DNA of 64,000 bases. It comes from Symsagittifera roscoffensis (Eukaryota; Xenacoelomorpha; Acoela; Convolutidae). The DNA lies in assembly GCF_963678635.1 (NCBI RefSeq), contig NC_087066.1, positions 30,571,301 through 30,635,300 on the forward strand, written 5' to 3'. Positions 1 to 12,100 of this stretch are shown piece by piece (position 1 is the stretch's first letter; each line of letters begins with the position of its first letter). Made by a program: the position numbers and the translations under genes. The notes below the pieces were generated by a model. The model ran no database searches. It was not told where the DNA came from and saw nothing but the letters and a program-made list of their open reading frames with translations.

Positions 1-544
1 TTTGGGACTAAGGAAAAGCCCTATCCTTTGCTTGCTTTAAACAAACATTAAAATAAAAAATGAAACGTTAAAACCAAACTTTAAAACAAAGAATGCAAAA
101 ATTAAGCAATTGCCACAATATACAACTTGCAGAAAACCTAAGAAATTTCAAAAGCCTATAGAATTAACCCAACAAATCAACTATCGAATATTAACATTTA
201 AATTCGGCACAATAAACAATTAAAAAACATTTAAATTCAATTCAAAAGACGGTACAATTAAATTCAACACAGAGGCAAAGCTTGAAAACGTTCGAAAAAC
301 TACTGCGATAAAAACTTATGGTTATGTCGAATGGCGTTCCAAAATAATCTTAAAAAAAATTTGAAATCATTCACTTAGCAGCAATAAATACAACTTCATG
401 ATTTTTAGAAGTTTTTTACGACCCATCCATGCTGAAGCAGATAATCCTATACAAATATATTTTGCCCTCGCAATTACGCAATATAAGTTGACTAGGCCGA
501 AATAACAGTCTGCTTAAATATTTTTAAAAAATGGAAAAAAATTA

Positions 545-1430
545 CGCAAAATCAGACTATTTTTGGTTTCTTTCGATTCATTTTTCGTTTTGGTTTCTTT
601 CGATTCATTTTTCGTTTGTTAAACGCTCACTTTTTAAATCTTGTATGGTTTTTATTGGTTCATTGGGTTTTTTCCAACTTAAATAGTTTTTCATTCATAA
701 CAGGAACTTCAGTAATCTGTAAATTTACCAAATCTGATTTAATCTGTAAATTTACCAAACCTGATTTTGCAATTTTTTTCTTCATTTTTTAAGATATTTC
801 AGCAGACTGTTTTAGATGCGTATAATCGGGTTCGTGTTTTTCGTTCTAGTTTCTTTTGGTTCATTTTTCGTTTTTTTTTAATGCTCATTTTTAAAATCTT
901 GTATGGTTTCAATTGGTTTATTTTTGAAGCATTGCTCTTTTTCCAATTTAAACAGTTATTCATTTATAGCAGGAATTTCAGTAATCTGTAAATTTACCAT
1001 GTCTGGTTTTGCATTTTTTTATTTTGTAAATTATTTAAGGAAATTGTTATTGGTGCGTGTAATCGGGTTCGTGGTTTTCGTTCTAGTTCCTTTTGGTTCA
1101 TTTTTCGTTTTTTTTAAACGCGCAGTTTTTAAATCTTGTATGGTTTTTATTGGTTTTTTTTAAGCATGGGCTTTTTGCAATTTAAACAGTTTTTCATTTA
1201 TAACAGGACGTTCAGTAATCTGTAAATTTACCAATACTGATTTTGTCAGACTGTTATTGATGCGTATAATTGAACTTCCTGTTATAGTAAACACTTTTTA
1301 AATTGGAAAAAAAACATGATTCAAAAAGTAAGCCAATAAAAGCCATACAAGATTAAAAAATGTAAATTTAAGAAAAAACGAAAAAAAAAACGGCAGAAAC
1401 TAGGACGGAAACCACGAAACAGAATTAAAT
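545..1430. repeat. Tandem array of about 240-bp units ending in an inverted unit
   Basis: The phrase AATCTGTAAATTTACCA recurs at 714, 740, 981 and 1219, and CTTGTATGGTTT at about 640, 899 and 1137, giving about three direct units of 238-241 bp. An extra 26-bp duplication sits at 714-765 and a 24-bp one at 566-613. From 1264 to about 1425 the same unit appears reverse-complemented (e.g. AAGCCATACAAGATT). Three direct copies followed by an inverted one could form a long hairpin. Confidence 0.8.
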
Positions 1431-2056
1431 TTGAGAAATTTTTTTTTTGAAAAATTAATTACTACCTGAAACAGTTTTTACCTATTTACTACTTAAATGA
1501 TGGTAGTTTTAAATGAATTTCTAGAGTATGAGCAAGTCAGAAGTGATATTTACCATTCCTACTAAAATGACCATTTTTTGAGTAAAGTAGTTTACGGAAA
1601 AAAGTCTAGTACCCCATAGCAGTACCCTTGCTTATCGTAAGAGTAAGAACAATTGGATATTAAATGAGAATAAAAAAAAATGCAAAACGGAAAAAAACGA
1701 TAAAAACCAGGTATACTGAAATCAGATTTGGTAAACTTTCAAAAAAAAACAAATTTTGAATAGAACGGGCAACTAAAATTTATATATGCTCAAAACTTTT
1801 CAGTTAGTTGACGAAAGTACAGGCCTGGAAATGACTACCAATATCAGTCATCTCTAATCAAAAAAAAATTTTGATTTTAAAAAGTACCCAGTTTCAACAC
1901 CCTTGTTTATCGCAAGAGGTAATCAAACATTGTTAACAAGTCGAAAGTGGTATGAAGAAAAAAAAACTTAAAAAAACATTTGAAAAAACCGCCCTCCCCC
2001 ATCAAAAAAAATTTTCCATGTCACTAAAATCAATCTAGGTGAATAGAAAATAAAAC

Positions 2057-2620
2057 AAGGATAGCAGGCAGTTGTGCTAGCATGGAGTATTCCGACCACA
2101 TTATAAAAATAACTAAAAAAAAGTTTCTCCTTTTTTCTTCGGATAAGTGTAGTTTTTTTTGTGCGCGTTGTGTTGAGAGAACTAATTGAACGCGCAGAAA
2201 ATTCGTGAATTGGGCAAAATTGACAACAATTTTCCTTGAAAAATGAATAACACGCAAAAAAGAAAGAAAAACTCACAACAATCTTTCTAGTTTTTTGGAA
2301 AATAGTTTTTGATTGCAAAAAAGCGCCGAATGAAGCTTCCAAAACTAGTTTACCTGTTAAATTTATTATAAGGCCTACTCTCTTGAAATCAGATTAAAAC
2401 TAAAAATTTTCAATCCAGTTTTCTCTCGATACTGGAAAAATATTTTGGAAGATTTCAAAATGTCGTTCGAGTCAAGACTAAAAGAGCTTTAATATGATAT
2501 TACTCGACAAATTACGATGATTATCTGCTGTAGCTCCTTTTGCGTGGAAAACAAAAAAGTGAAAAAAGACAAGAAACACCCGAAGAAAAACTTCCTCCCC
2601 ATTTTCAATGGTCGGTACAA
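2057..2620 (+). repeat. Dispersed element, copy 1 of 3
   Basis: Starts with GGATAGCAGGCAGTTGTG, passes a TATTCCGACCACAT motif and ends near CCATTTTCAATGGTCGG. The same order of landmarks, including GATGATTAT...TGCGTGGAAAAC and CACCCGAA, is found at 15136-15780 and 46020-46640. All three lie on the + strand. Copies are strongly diverged and carry no open frame. It is probably a non-autonomous transposable element. Confidence 0.7.
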
Positions 2621-2956
2621 AAATGCATAAACTGCAGTAAAACTAAAATGAGAATTCAGGATCTCATCCTGTCATTTGATAATTCGCGTCATTTAGTCTG
2701 AAAAACGAAAAAATTAGGCAATTTCTTGTCGACACTGAGACAAATTTTTCGATTTTTTTGGAGTCCCGACATATAGGGCTTTAATACGATATCACATTTG
2801 ATCTTCTACGAGTTTTCCTCGAGATAACTAAAATTGGGTAAAACAACACCTTGTGCCATAGTTCCTTCCCTTAACTTCGTGAAGAGCAGGGAACAATCAA
2901 ATTTTGGGCAATTATTTCCGATTTTAAACCATCAAATGAAGGAAATAACCAATTAC

Positions 2957-3144
2957 CTTGCTAGTGCAGTCTGGTTCCAGTTCCCTGTTGCACTTTGTCC
3001 ATCTGCTGTCTCCCTTTTCTTTCTTCTCAACTAGATATCCCTTAATAGGTGATCCACCGTCCGATTCTGGCTCCTTCCACTTGAGCCAGATGGCTGAGTT
3101 GCTAGTGTTTGTAGGCTCCGGCTTGCCTGGTTTGCTTGGAGGAT
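2957..3144 (-). CDS. Fn3 domain P, first half (last exon in the window)
   Basis: The 188-bp exon (phase 1 to 0, donor GTAATT) encodes DPPSKPGKPEPTNTSNSAIW, LKWKEPESDGGSPIKGYLVE and KKEKGDSRWTKCNRELEP. It ends after CTSK, so the EYxFRVxAVN half must be in a further exon. None is visible in the remaining 2.95 kb, so it must lie left of the window. Confidence 0.92.
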
Positions 3145-6100
3145 CTGCATTTGGAGCAAAGACATAGATAAGATTGCATACTTTTTGGATTGTTGTAACA
3201 TACTTGATAAAAAAACAAGCCCAAAAATTTTATGCAATTCAGTTATGTGAATTTCTGCCACATTTGAGTGCCAAAATTCTAAGCCCGAAATCAAGTACTG
3301 GGGATTGAGCGTTGGTTAATTCAAAATTTTGTCCATGTTTTCGACTATTCGCATCATTTTCGATGCAGCAATGTTCGTTAAACTTTAAGTAATTTGTAAG
3401 TTGATACTAGCCGAATGGGTTCTTGCACACGATGCTCGCGGATTCTGCCGGCTGACTGGGTCCGTGTATATTCTCGGCCATGATTCGGAACTTGTAGAGT
3501 TGCTTCTCGTTCAGATTGGGCACAGTGAAGTCCAGAGTGAACTCATTCGTGGATCCCACTCGAACCCACTGGCCTGCAAAGAGGAAACATATCACTTGAC
3601 ATTTTTTGTGACCACTTATCAATTCACGGCAGAAATGAGTTAGGGCATTAGAAAACACTTGAGGCGATTTGAATCAAACAGCTAGCTTTGATCATGATCG
3701 AACTATAACAATCCTAATCTGTAAGCAATTGCTAACCTCTCTCCTCGTCCATCTTCTCTACAATGTAGTTGAGCAGTGGGGCTCCCCCGTTGTCCTTAGG
3801 GGGGTTCCACTGCACCTTGATCTTCTCGCTAGAGATATTCTCCAACTCAATCGGATCCTCCGGTTTGCTAGGGGGACCTAGAATATATAAAATGGTTCAC
3901 AAATAAAACATAATAACACATGGTTTACAAATTACACAGGCGCAGTAAATTTAAAAAACACCATGGCAATCCAGCAGGCATAAAATGAGACTACAGCTAC
4001 AATAAATTGACAAAAAACTATATCTTTCCAAACATTTCAAGGTTTGTCTCGATTCGTCTCAAATGAAGCTAAATTTGTAGAAAACATGTTTAAAAAAAAC
4101 AATAAACAGCGCTTGACACGAAAATTATGAAAATTTAGAAAAAATCGGATTAGATACATGTCACACAGAGAAAAAATCGGATTACATACATGTCACACAG
4201 TAAGAAAAATTGAAAGAAAAATAAACAGCAAAAAAAACAAATTTTTGGTTTTTAATCGTTTTTAACTTACTAAAAATTTATCTGAACTTTATCACCCACA
4301 CGTGCCAGTTAAAGTACAAAAGGGAAGTATTTAGCGTCAAGTGTCATAAAAAAGGCCAAATGACATCCCTCATTTCAATTTGGCACGATATAATCCGCCG
4401 CTTAGGGGTGCTATACGAACGCAAAAATATTGCGCGTTAATTATCCCAAAATGACAAATAGCAACTTCCAAATACCCGTAACTTAACGAAAAAAAGATTA
4501 CAGGTGTTTTCTTACATTTGAACTCCAGAGAACAATATTTTTCAGATGGTATAAAAAAAACGTCAGTCAAAAACACTTTGTTTCAGTTTAAAAAATTTCA
4601 ACCAAAAAATCGAAAATTAACTGAACAAGACTGCTCGTATATCAGGGCAAAGCCCTGAATGTTCCGACTGTCCCTTAATTTATATCGAATAGTTTTTGGG
4701 AAAAAAATATTGGAAACCTATAAATTTTGGACAATATAAAAGTGTAAAACTTTTGAGTCGTACGAAATTAATACGACCAATTATTAATTCAACTTGGAAC
4801 GATTTTGTTATGCGGGATAATTCGCGTTACTCAGCAATATGAACAAGACTGCTCGTATCAGGGCGAATGTTCCGACTGCTTTTGAAGGTTTATGGAGCAG
4901 CAGTAATAACATAAAAACATTATATGAACTAAAATAAAAAGAAAACTTTTTTTTTCTAAACATTGAAATTTTGTATGAAAATCATCCCCCCACACGCCAT
5001 ATAAAGTACAAAAAGATAGTTTTCGTTCCTTGTTACACATCAATTATGACAAATAAGCTTCGTTCAACCAATTTGGAACGATTTATAAGACGGATTGAAT
5101 CTCTGCTTACGCGTTAATAGCGCGAATTATATCGCGCGTTAATTGTCCCAAATTGATCAAAATGGCAATCTTTAAACCCTCATAACTTTACAAAAAACGA
5201 TCACAGGTGAAATATCTTTTCAAATTTAAGCTCAGGACAACAATACCTTTTGAATGATATAAAAAAATTCCGTCAAAAATGGCTAGCTAAAAAGTCAAAT
5301 TTGTCTGAAGAAAAAAAAAACCCACCCGAGCACAAATATTCCGTTACTTTCGTATCGAAAGTCGGAACAATAAATTCTTCAAAGCGCGCATAATTTAGTC
5401 CAAAATATGGCGAATTTAGCAACTTTCAAACCGCGAGAACTTTAAAAAAAATGGAGGTAAAATATCTTTTCAAATTTTTACTCAGGAAGTCGATATCTTC
5501 AATGGGGTATAAATGTTTGTCAAAATTTATTATTTCGATCGGCGAAAATTGACTGAATAAAAAAAACCAACACCGAGCATAAATATTCCGTTTTCTTTGA
5601 AAGTTGGAACAATAAAAACACCACACAAGCATAAACATTCCGCACTTTTTCGAAAGTTGGAACAGCGAGGATATCCGCTTGTTGTGCAAGTTGAACAGAA
5701 AGGAACCGGTCTTGGAATTGCAACCGGTTACTACAGGACTTTTTGCCGTTAAAACCTTTGCGCACTGAATTTGCAAGTGAAAAGGTTGACGTTTTCTCCT
5801 CGCTTCATGATGAATCATTTCATGGCCTGTTAATTTCAATTGTTTCGCTGCTTAAATAAAGGCTTCTGAATTTTTCGCTGATCAACCTTTTCACTTTTGT
5901 GTAATTTAAAGAAACTTTAAGGAGTTAGTTACTATCTTAGAAACTTACCGACGACACTGAGGTTAAACTGTGCAGTGTCCTCTCCGAAGTCGTTCTTGAC
6001 AACTATGTCCACTGGTCCACTCCATGGTCTCTGACAGTTGGGCAGAGTCAGCACTGCCTGTCCATTCGACACATCAACCCTAAGCACAATTCGAGATTAA

Positions 6101-9100
6101 TAAAATAACAAAATACGCATCATTTCTGATATTTAGGTCAGCAAATCTACAGGATGTTTTTTACGATAGAAAACTACAATTAAAAACTCCACAATTAAAA
6201 TATTCCAAACTTGTTTTTTTTTAACCGATGTGCAGTAACAGAAAATGTTGATTAGGTTTAAGTTTTAATTGAAATATTTTGTTGTTTACTGTTCAGTAGT
6301 CTATGCGTACCTGCAGTCTGGCATGTCATTGAGGAGAGTGCCGTCGGGTAGTTTGAACTGTACTGTGGGAGGGGGGTCTGCATTGAAGGGAACAGTGAAC
6401 TTCAGGGTCTGGCCCACCTTCACTGTCTGGTCTCGCAGGAAGTCCGACTTGATTGAAGGCCGCACTGAAATAAATATAAGTCTTTGTAACAAATGTAAGA
6501 GTTTTCTCTATCGTTCCGACTATTTTTGAAGAAAATGAGGGAATATTTGAACTCGGGGTGGTTTTTTTCGACTTTTTAACTAGCAATTTTTGACGGATTT
6601 TTTTATATCATTCAAAAAGTAGCATTGTCTTAAGTCTCAAACTTAAAACGGTATTTCACCTGGATCCATTTTTTGTGAAGTTATGAGGTTTAAAGATTGC
6701 CATTTTGATCAATTTGGGACAATTATTGCGCAATATATTCCGCGCTATTAACTTGTAAGCGAAGATTTAATCCGTATTAGAAATTGTTCAAAATTAATGG
6801 AAGCAAGCTGTTTGTCATAATTGCTATGTTACTAGAAGTGAAATCTATCACGTTGTACTCCATATGGTGTGTGGTGGTGACATTTTCAAAAAAAAAATTT
6901 TTTTTGAAAAATTCATCTTTTTCTTTTTTTTTTAAAACGAACATTGCTCCATAGACCTTAACATGCAGTCGGAACATTCGGGACTTCTTATTGTATTTGG
7001 ACTTACCAAATGGGTCCTTTGCAATCACTTCATCTGTAGTTGCCGGCTTTCCATTTCCAGCTGCCGTAACGGCACAGACTCTGAATTTGTACTCCTGGCC
7101 TTCAACCAAATCATCAATCTCAGCGTCACAGTCTTTAAGAGGCACTTTGTTCACGCGTTGCCATCTATTCGTGTTGCCGACTTGTTTTTCAACGATGTAT
7201 CCCTCAATGGGACTGCCTCCGTCGTTTTTGGGTGGGTCCCACTTTAGTTTAGCTTTCTGTTTATCGATCGAGACTACTTTGAGATTGCGAGGAGGCTCTG
7301 ACATATCTGAAAACAGAGAAGTTATGAACAAAAAGCCAATAAATTCTTTGTCGTTTTTATATGGCATTTCAATATGTCATTTTGGGAAATATTTCAAAAT
7401 TATTCGCGACTCAGCACATTGCCAAGGAATTAAAATTTTTCATTCCAAAAAAAAACTAGCTTGATCGAATAAAAGATGTCGCAGATGAGAAAATCAACTA
7501 AGCGAAATGGTGCAATCAAATTGATTTGATGCTCTAACCATAAGGATCCTTGGCGGTGAATCGGTCAGTCTCCACTGGCTCACTGGCTCCGTATTTGTTC
7601 ACAGCTGACACTCTGAAGGAGTACTCATTGCCCTCCACTGAAACAACAGAAGTTGAGTTAGCGGTATTTGTTTTTTTTTAAAAAACGTTCAAAAAGCAAA
7701 CTTTCTTACTAGTAATAAAACTTGAAAAAAAAAACAAATATCTTTTCCCTTGAATAAGTTTGAGACAATGTTAATTAAAAAGTTTTAAGTTTCATGAATA
7801 AAGAGTTCTAAAACTGATTGATAAAATAGATAAGCAACTCACCCAGTTTCTTAGCAGTGTACTTTTCCATAGCATGGTCATTCTCAATGGGAACCCAGTT
7901 TCCTCTCTTATGGTCCACTCTCTCTATGTTATACCCAGTTACTGGAGCTCCTCCATCGTTACTCGGCTTCTTCCATGTCATACTTGCAGTCTCCTTGAAC
8001 ACTTCGGTCAATTCGAAGTCTTCAGGGGGGTCTGGTCGGTCTAGCACTTTGATGTTTCCTTTAGTTGTGGCTTCTCCAAATGGATTCGTGAGTTTGAGTG
8101 CGTGGTTTCCAGAGTTCGCTTTGGTCGGATCCTTGAACCTGACGACAACCTGGAATAAGAAAAAATTGATACAAAAAATGTTTCAACCTTTTTAAAAAGA
8201 TTTTAAAAAGCTCCTCTGTAGATGTATCTGAGACAAGAATAAATAGCAATATATTGTAAATTTCTACCCTTTTTTCTACTATTTTCATTTTTTGTCATTG
8301 CATCTTTTACACCTATCTGAGTCACCAAAAAAATATATTCTGAGGAAGAATTTGTGATTTCACCTTATATGGTGACCAGGCAAGAAACGAAAACGAAAAA
8401 TATATTACCTCATCGTCCAGCACTTCAATGTCGACATCGTCCACTGGTACTCCGTCCTTGAGCAGTTCGGCGGTGGGCTTGGGTTTTCCTCCCTTGAATG
8501 GAATTCGGAACTCGAGAGGTTTGTGCGCCTCCCCTATGATGTCATCCATTTCCTCGTCCATCTCGGGAGCCACTTAAAACAAATTAATACATTAGTCTGA
8601 AAACTGTTACTAAGATTTTATCATTGTTCAAAAAGGAGGCAAGATTTCCCAGGCCAGAAAAATGCCCTTTAGTACCAGAAAAATACCGCTGCAATAGTAC
8701 CAGAGCGTGGAAAACCAATTTTCAATCATCTAGCGCTGGGTTGGATTCATGGTAACCGGATGATATAACTATGGAAGTAGTATTCTCACACCTTCTGGCT
8801 CATGGATCTTGACTTGTGTGGACTTGCTCGGTGGTCCCTCTCCTGCCTCATTCACGGCTCGCACTCGGTAGTCGAACGTCTCATCAAACGGCTGATCACG
8901 CAGTAGAGCCTCATTTGCTATAACATTTACTCATTGTAGAACTTTTTTTCAGCATAAATATCCGGGAACATTTGCCCTGCTGACTCTCTTATGTTTTAGG
9001 CCATTTAAAGTTATGAGAGTATTCGAGAATGTTTAATTGAACTATTTAACCTTTTTGAACTCTATCAATTAAATGTACTTAATTTAACCAATTCAATCGC

Positions 9101-12100
9101 CGACAATTTTAACTTCAAGTGTTCAACATCGATAAAAAAAAATTGTCAAGGAACGAAGTTAGGTTGTGTGGTTTAATCAGAAAAAATCCTTAAATTTGAT
9201 AACAATCAATTTTGATTTATCGTCGTTTGGCCTTTGGTTTCTTTTTAAGTTCAATTCAATTTCATTTGGTGAAAGGAAAGTAAATTGCAGTCTTCAATTA
9301 CGTAAGTAAGAATGGCGCAAAAAAACTTTCAACTTTTAGGTTCAAAACGGGATTTTTAATTCTTTCATTTCCCAGTAAAGAAAATTACCTATTAACCCAA
9401 ATTACCTTTCTATGATTGGTTTAGTTTTAATAAATGTGGTGTATTTAAAAGCTTCCAATTTTCAGTTTCCTTGAGTTCATTGACAATTTACCAAGTTTCT
9501 GTTGACTATGCTTGAAGAATATATGTAAAATTTCAAATTTTGATTGATCAGTTGGTGACTTACTCTGACACTCCATGACCTCTTCGTACTCGGGTTCTTC
9601 ATCATCGCTGTCCTTCCTCTTTGGTTTGCGTTCTACTACGTAGTGGGATATCTTGGACCCCCCGTCATTCTCAGGAGCATCCCACTTCAACTTCACGGAA
9701 GAGTTGGTCACTTCTTCTACCACTGGTTGGCCAGGAGATCCAGCCAGATCTAGAAAAAAGTTTAGATGCGAAACCTAGAGCCACGTTCAATAAAAAGTGG
9801 ACGCGAAATTTCAAAACGCGATATTCAAACGGAAAAAAAAAGTTTCGTGGAATCTTTTAGTTCAGATTAATACATTTTCTATTAGCCCTGAAAATCGGAA
9901 AATCATTTGATATAAAATTTGCATTTAGTTTGACAAATCGCATTTGGCATTTTACAAATCTTATTCCTATTAGCCATGAAAATTGGAAAAATCCTTAGAT
10001 ATAAAAGTAGAATTCAGCTTGGGAAAAATCGAGCAATCCAATAACTTGAAATGACTGTTTATTGGTATTGCCACTTACATATAGGTTCTCGTGCAAACGC
10101 TCTCTCACTCTCGTCACTCGGTTCTCCCGGACCAGCCAAGTTCACGGCACTCACTCGGAACACATATTCGCTCTTGTGCATCAACCCCGTGCACTTATAT
10201 TCCAACTCTTCGACTGGCGTTTTGTTCACCTTAATCCAGGACCTGTTACTTCCAGGCGTTGAACTAGAACGCTTCGTCGAGGGACGCTTCGTGATTTCGC
10301 TCTTCTCGATGATGTATCCTATGATCGGCGATCCACCGTCGGTTTCGGGTTTGTCGTAGGCAATCGTGATGCTGCTCTCAGCAGTCTTGAGGATGTTCGG
10401 AACTCCTGGAGGTCCTGGAGGGTCGTACGGAAGTCGGATTTGGACAGGGTTTTCAGTTTGAAGGTGGTCACTGGCACCGATCATAGTCTCCGCACACACT
10501 CGGAAGTGATACTTGGCTTTCTCTTTAAGATTCGAGATTTTCAGCTCGGTTTTTTCGGGAGGACAGGACATGACCTAAAATGGCAAATGGTTATATCAAA
10601 AACAGTTTGTAAACCAAGTATCACCCATTCTAGCATCACCGACTTCTGTAACTACTTATTACAAAATCCCGTAATAACAAGCTCAAGCAATCAGTTCAAC
10701 AAATTACCTTTTGCCAGACTCCTGTTCCCTCCTCCATCTTTTCCACAACGTAGTTCATCAGAGGAGAACCTCCGGTGTCTTTCGGGGGATCCCACTTCAT
10801 AGTACATCCATCCTCGACTATGTCTTCAACCTGTAAAAAAAACATTGAATTATCGCAACATTATTTAAAAATCAATAAGCCGGGCTTAAATCAAACCGGA
10901 CACATGACAAAGCTATTGGGGTTCATCTGTTAAAAACTTGAATACAAAATTTGCATAGTCTTTGATTTTCTGGTACTTTTTAAAGCCTTGATATGACCCG
11001 AAAGTGAAACAAAAAACAATTTTTTTAGCAGATAGCCAATGTTTAATTTGCTTTGTAGAAAAACCCATAGCATTTAGATAAATAAAATTCTAGATAATAA
11101 TTGCATCCTATCAACCTTAAGATTCTCAGGAGCATCCGGTCGGTCCTGGACATTGAGCATCATCTTCGCTCTCTCTTCTCCTAGTTCGTTCTCCATCACC
11201 AGTTCCATCTCACCACTGTCAGCTCTCATAGATTCTGGGATCTCGAACTTCAGAACTCCGTCTTCGTCTATGATCTTGATACGATCGGAGCTCTCAAGAG
11301 GTTCCCCATTCTTGAGGAACTTGAATGTGGGTTTGGGGTGTCCCGAGTACGGGATCTCTAGTTTGACTGGCTGTGGTGCTCGCACGGTTGTGTTTCGGAA
11401 CTTAGAAACGTCAAATTTCGGTTTAGCTGAAACATGTACATTTCAACAACAAAATAGACAAATCACTTGCGTTTGACCAAAAATATTAAAACATTTAAAT
11501 AAATAAACTTTTCAGACATAAGCGAAAAAATACCACACTTTTGATTTAGTTTAAAATCACCTCAATTAACGGTACTGTCTGGTGCTTAACTTCTTACTGG
11601 GGCAAATATTACCAAGGGTTTTAATTTCCAAAATCATGGGTCCTTAATCTCGGGAGGGGGCGTAGGAGTGTCTCATAATTTCGACGCACCAGTAACTTTT
11701 AGGCCCCTGATAGTTAGACACATGAGAGTAACATTAAAAACTTACAGTTAAGTTCACAATCATCTGATCCATTGGAAGGCTTTCCGGTTCCTGCTTCATT
11801 CACTGCACTGACTCTGAACTTGCAACTCTTGTACGGTCTCATATCGGTCACCGTAAATGTCTCTTCTTTGATCACTTTCGGAGTCACCTTCGACCACCTC
11901 TCAGTTTCAGGGTCAAATCTTTCTAGAATGTACCCATCAATTGGTCGACCTCCATCTCGTTTCGGTTTATCCCAAGTTAGGGTCAATTCTTTTGTATCGA
12001 CTGAAGCGATCTTCGGCTTGCCAGGCGCTTCAGGCACGTCGAACATGTTTTTAGCCTCAATCGGTTCGCTCTCAGTTGCGGGTCCCTCGCCGAATTGATT

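Larger units (their letters stand above)
1..2956. other. Intron sequence with degraded repeats; no exon seen
   Basis: This stretch lies between the last visible exon and the unseen second half of Fn3 domain P. I found no Fn3, Ig or other coding signature on either strand; open frames here are short and low-complexity. It holds the tandem/inverted array at 545-1430, a copy of a dispersed element at about 2057-2620, a motif shared with 41.4 and 54.9 kb at 1537-1650, and a partial hairpin motif near 265-295. Confidence 0.8.

Noticed and set aside
1968-2342. 124-codon minus-strand frame
   Set aside because: Low-complexity F/K-rich translation within a dispersed repeat; no Ig or Fn3 signature and no matching splice phase.
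1-2956. Kinase domain or end of the gene
   Set aside because: No HRD, DFG or other kinase motif and no remaining Fn3 half was found; the gene continues beyond the window.
3406-3412. GT donor just after the end of Fn3 domain O
   Set aside because: Using it adds bases that create a TAA stop across the junction; the GC donor keeps the Fn3 frame.
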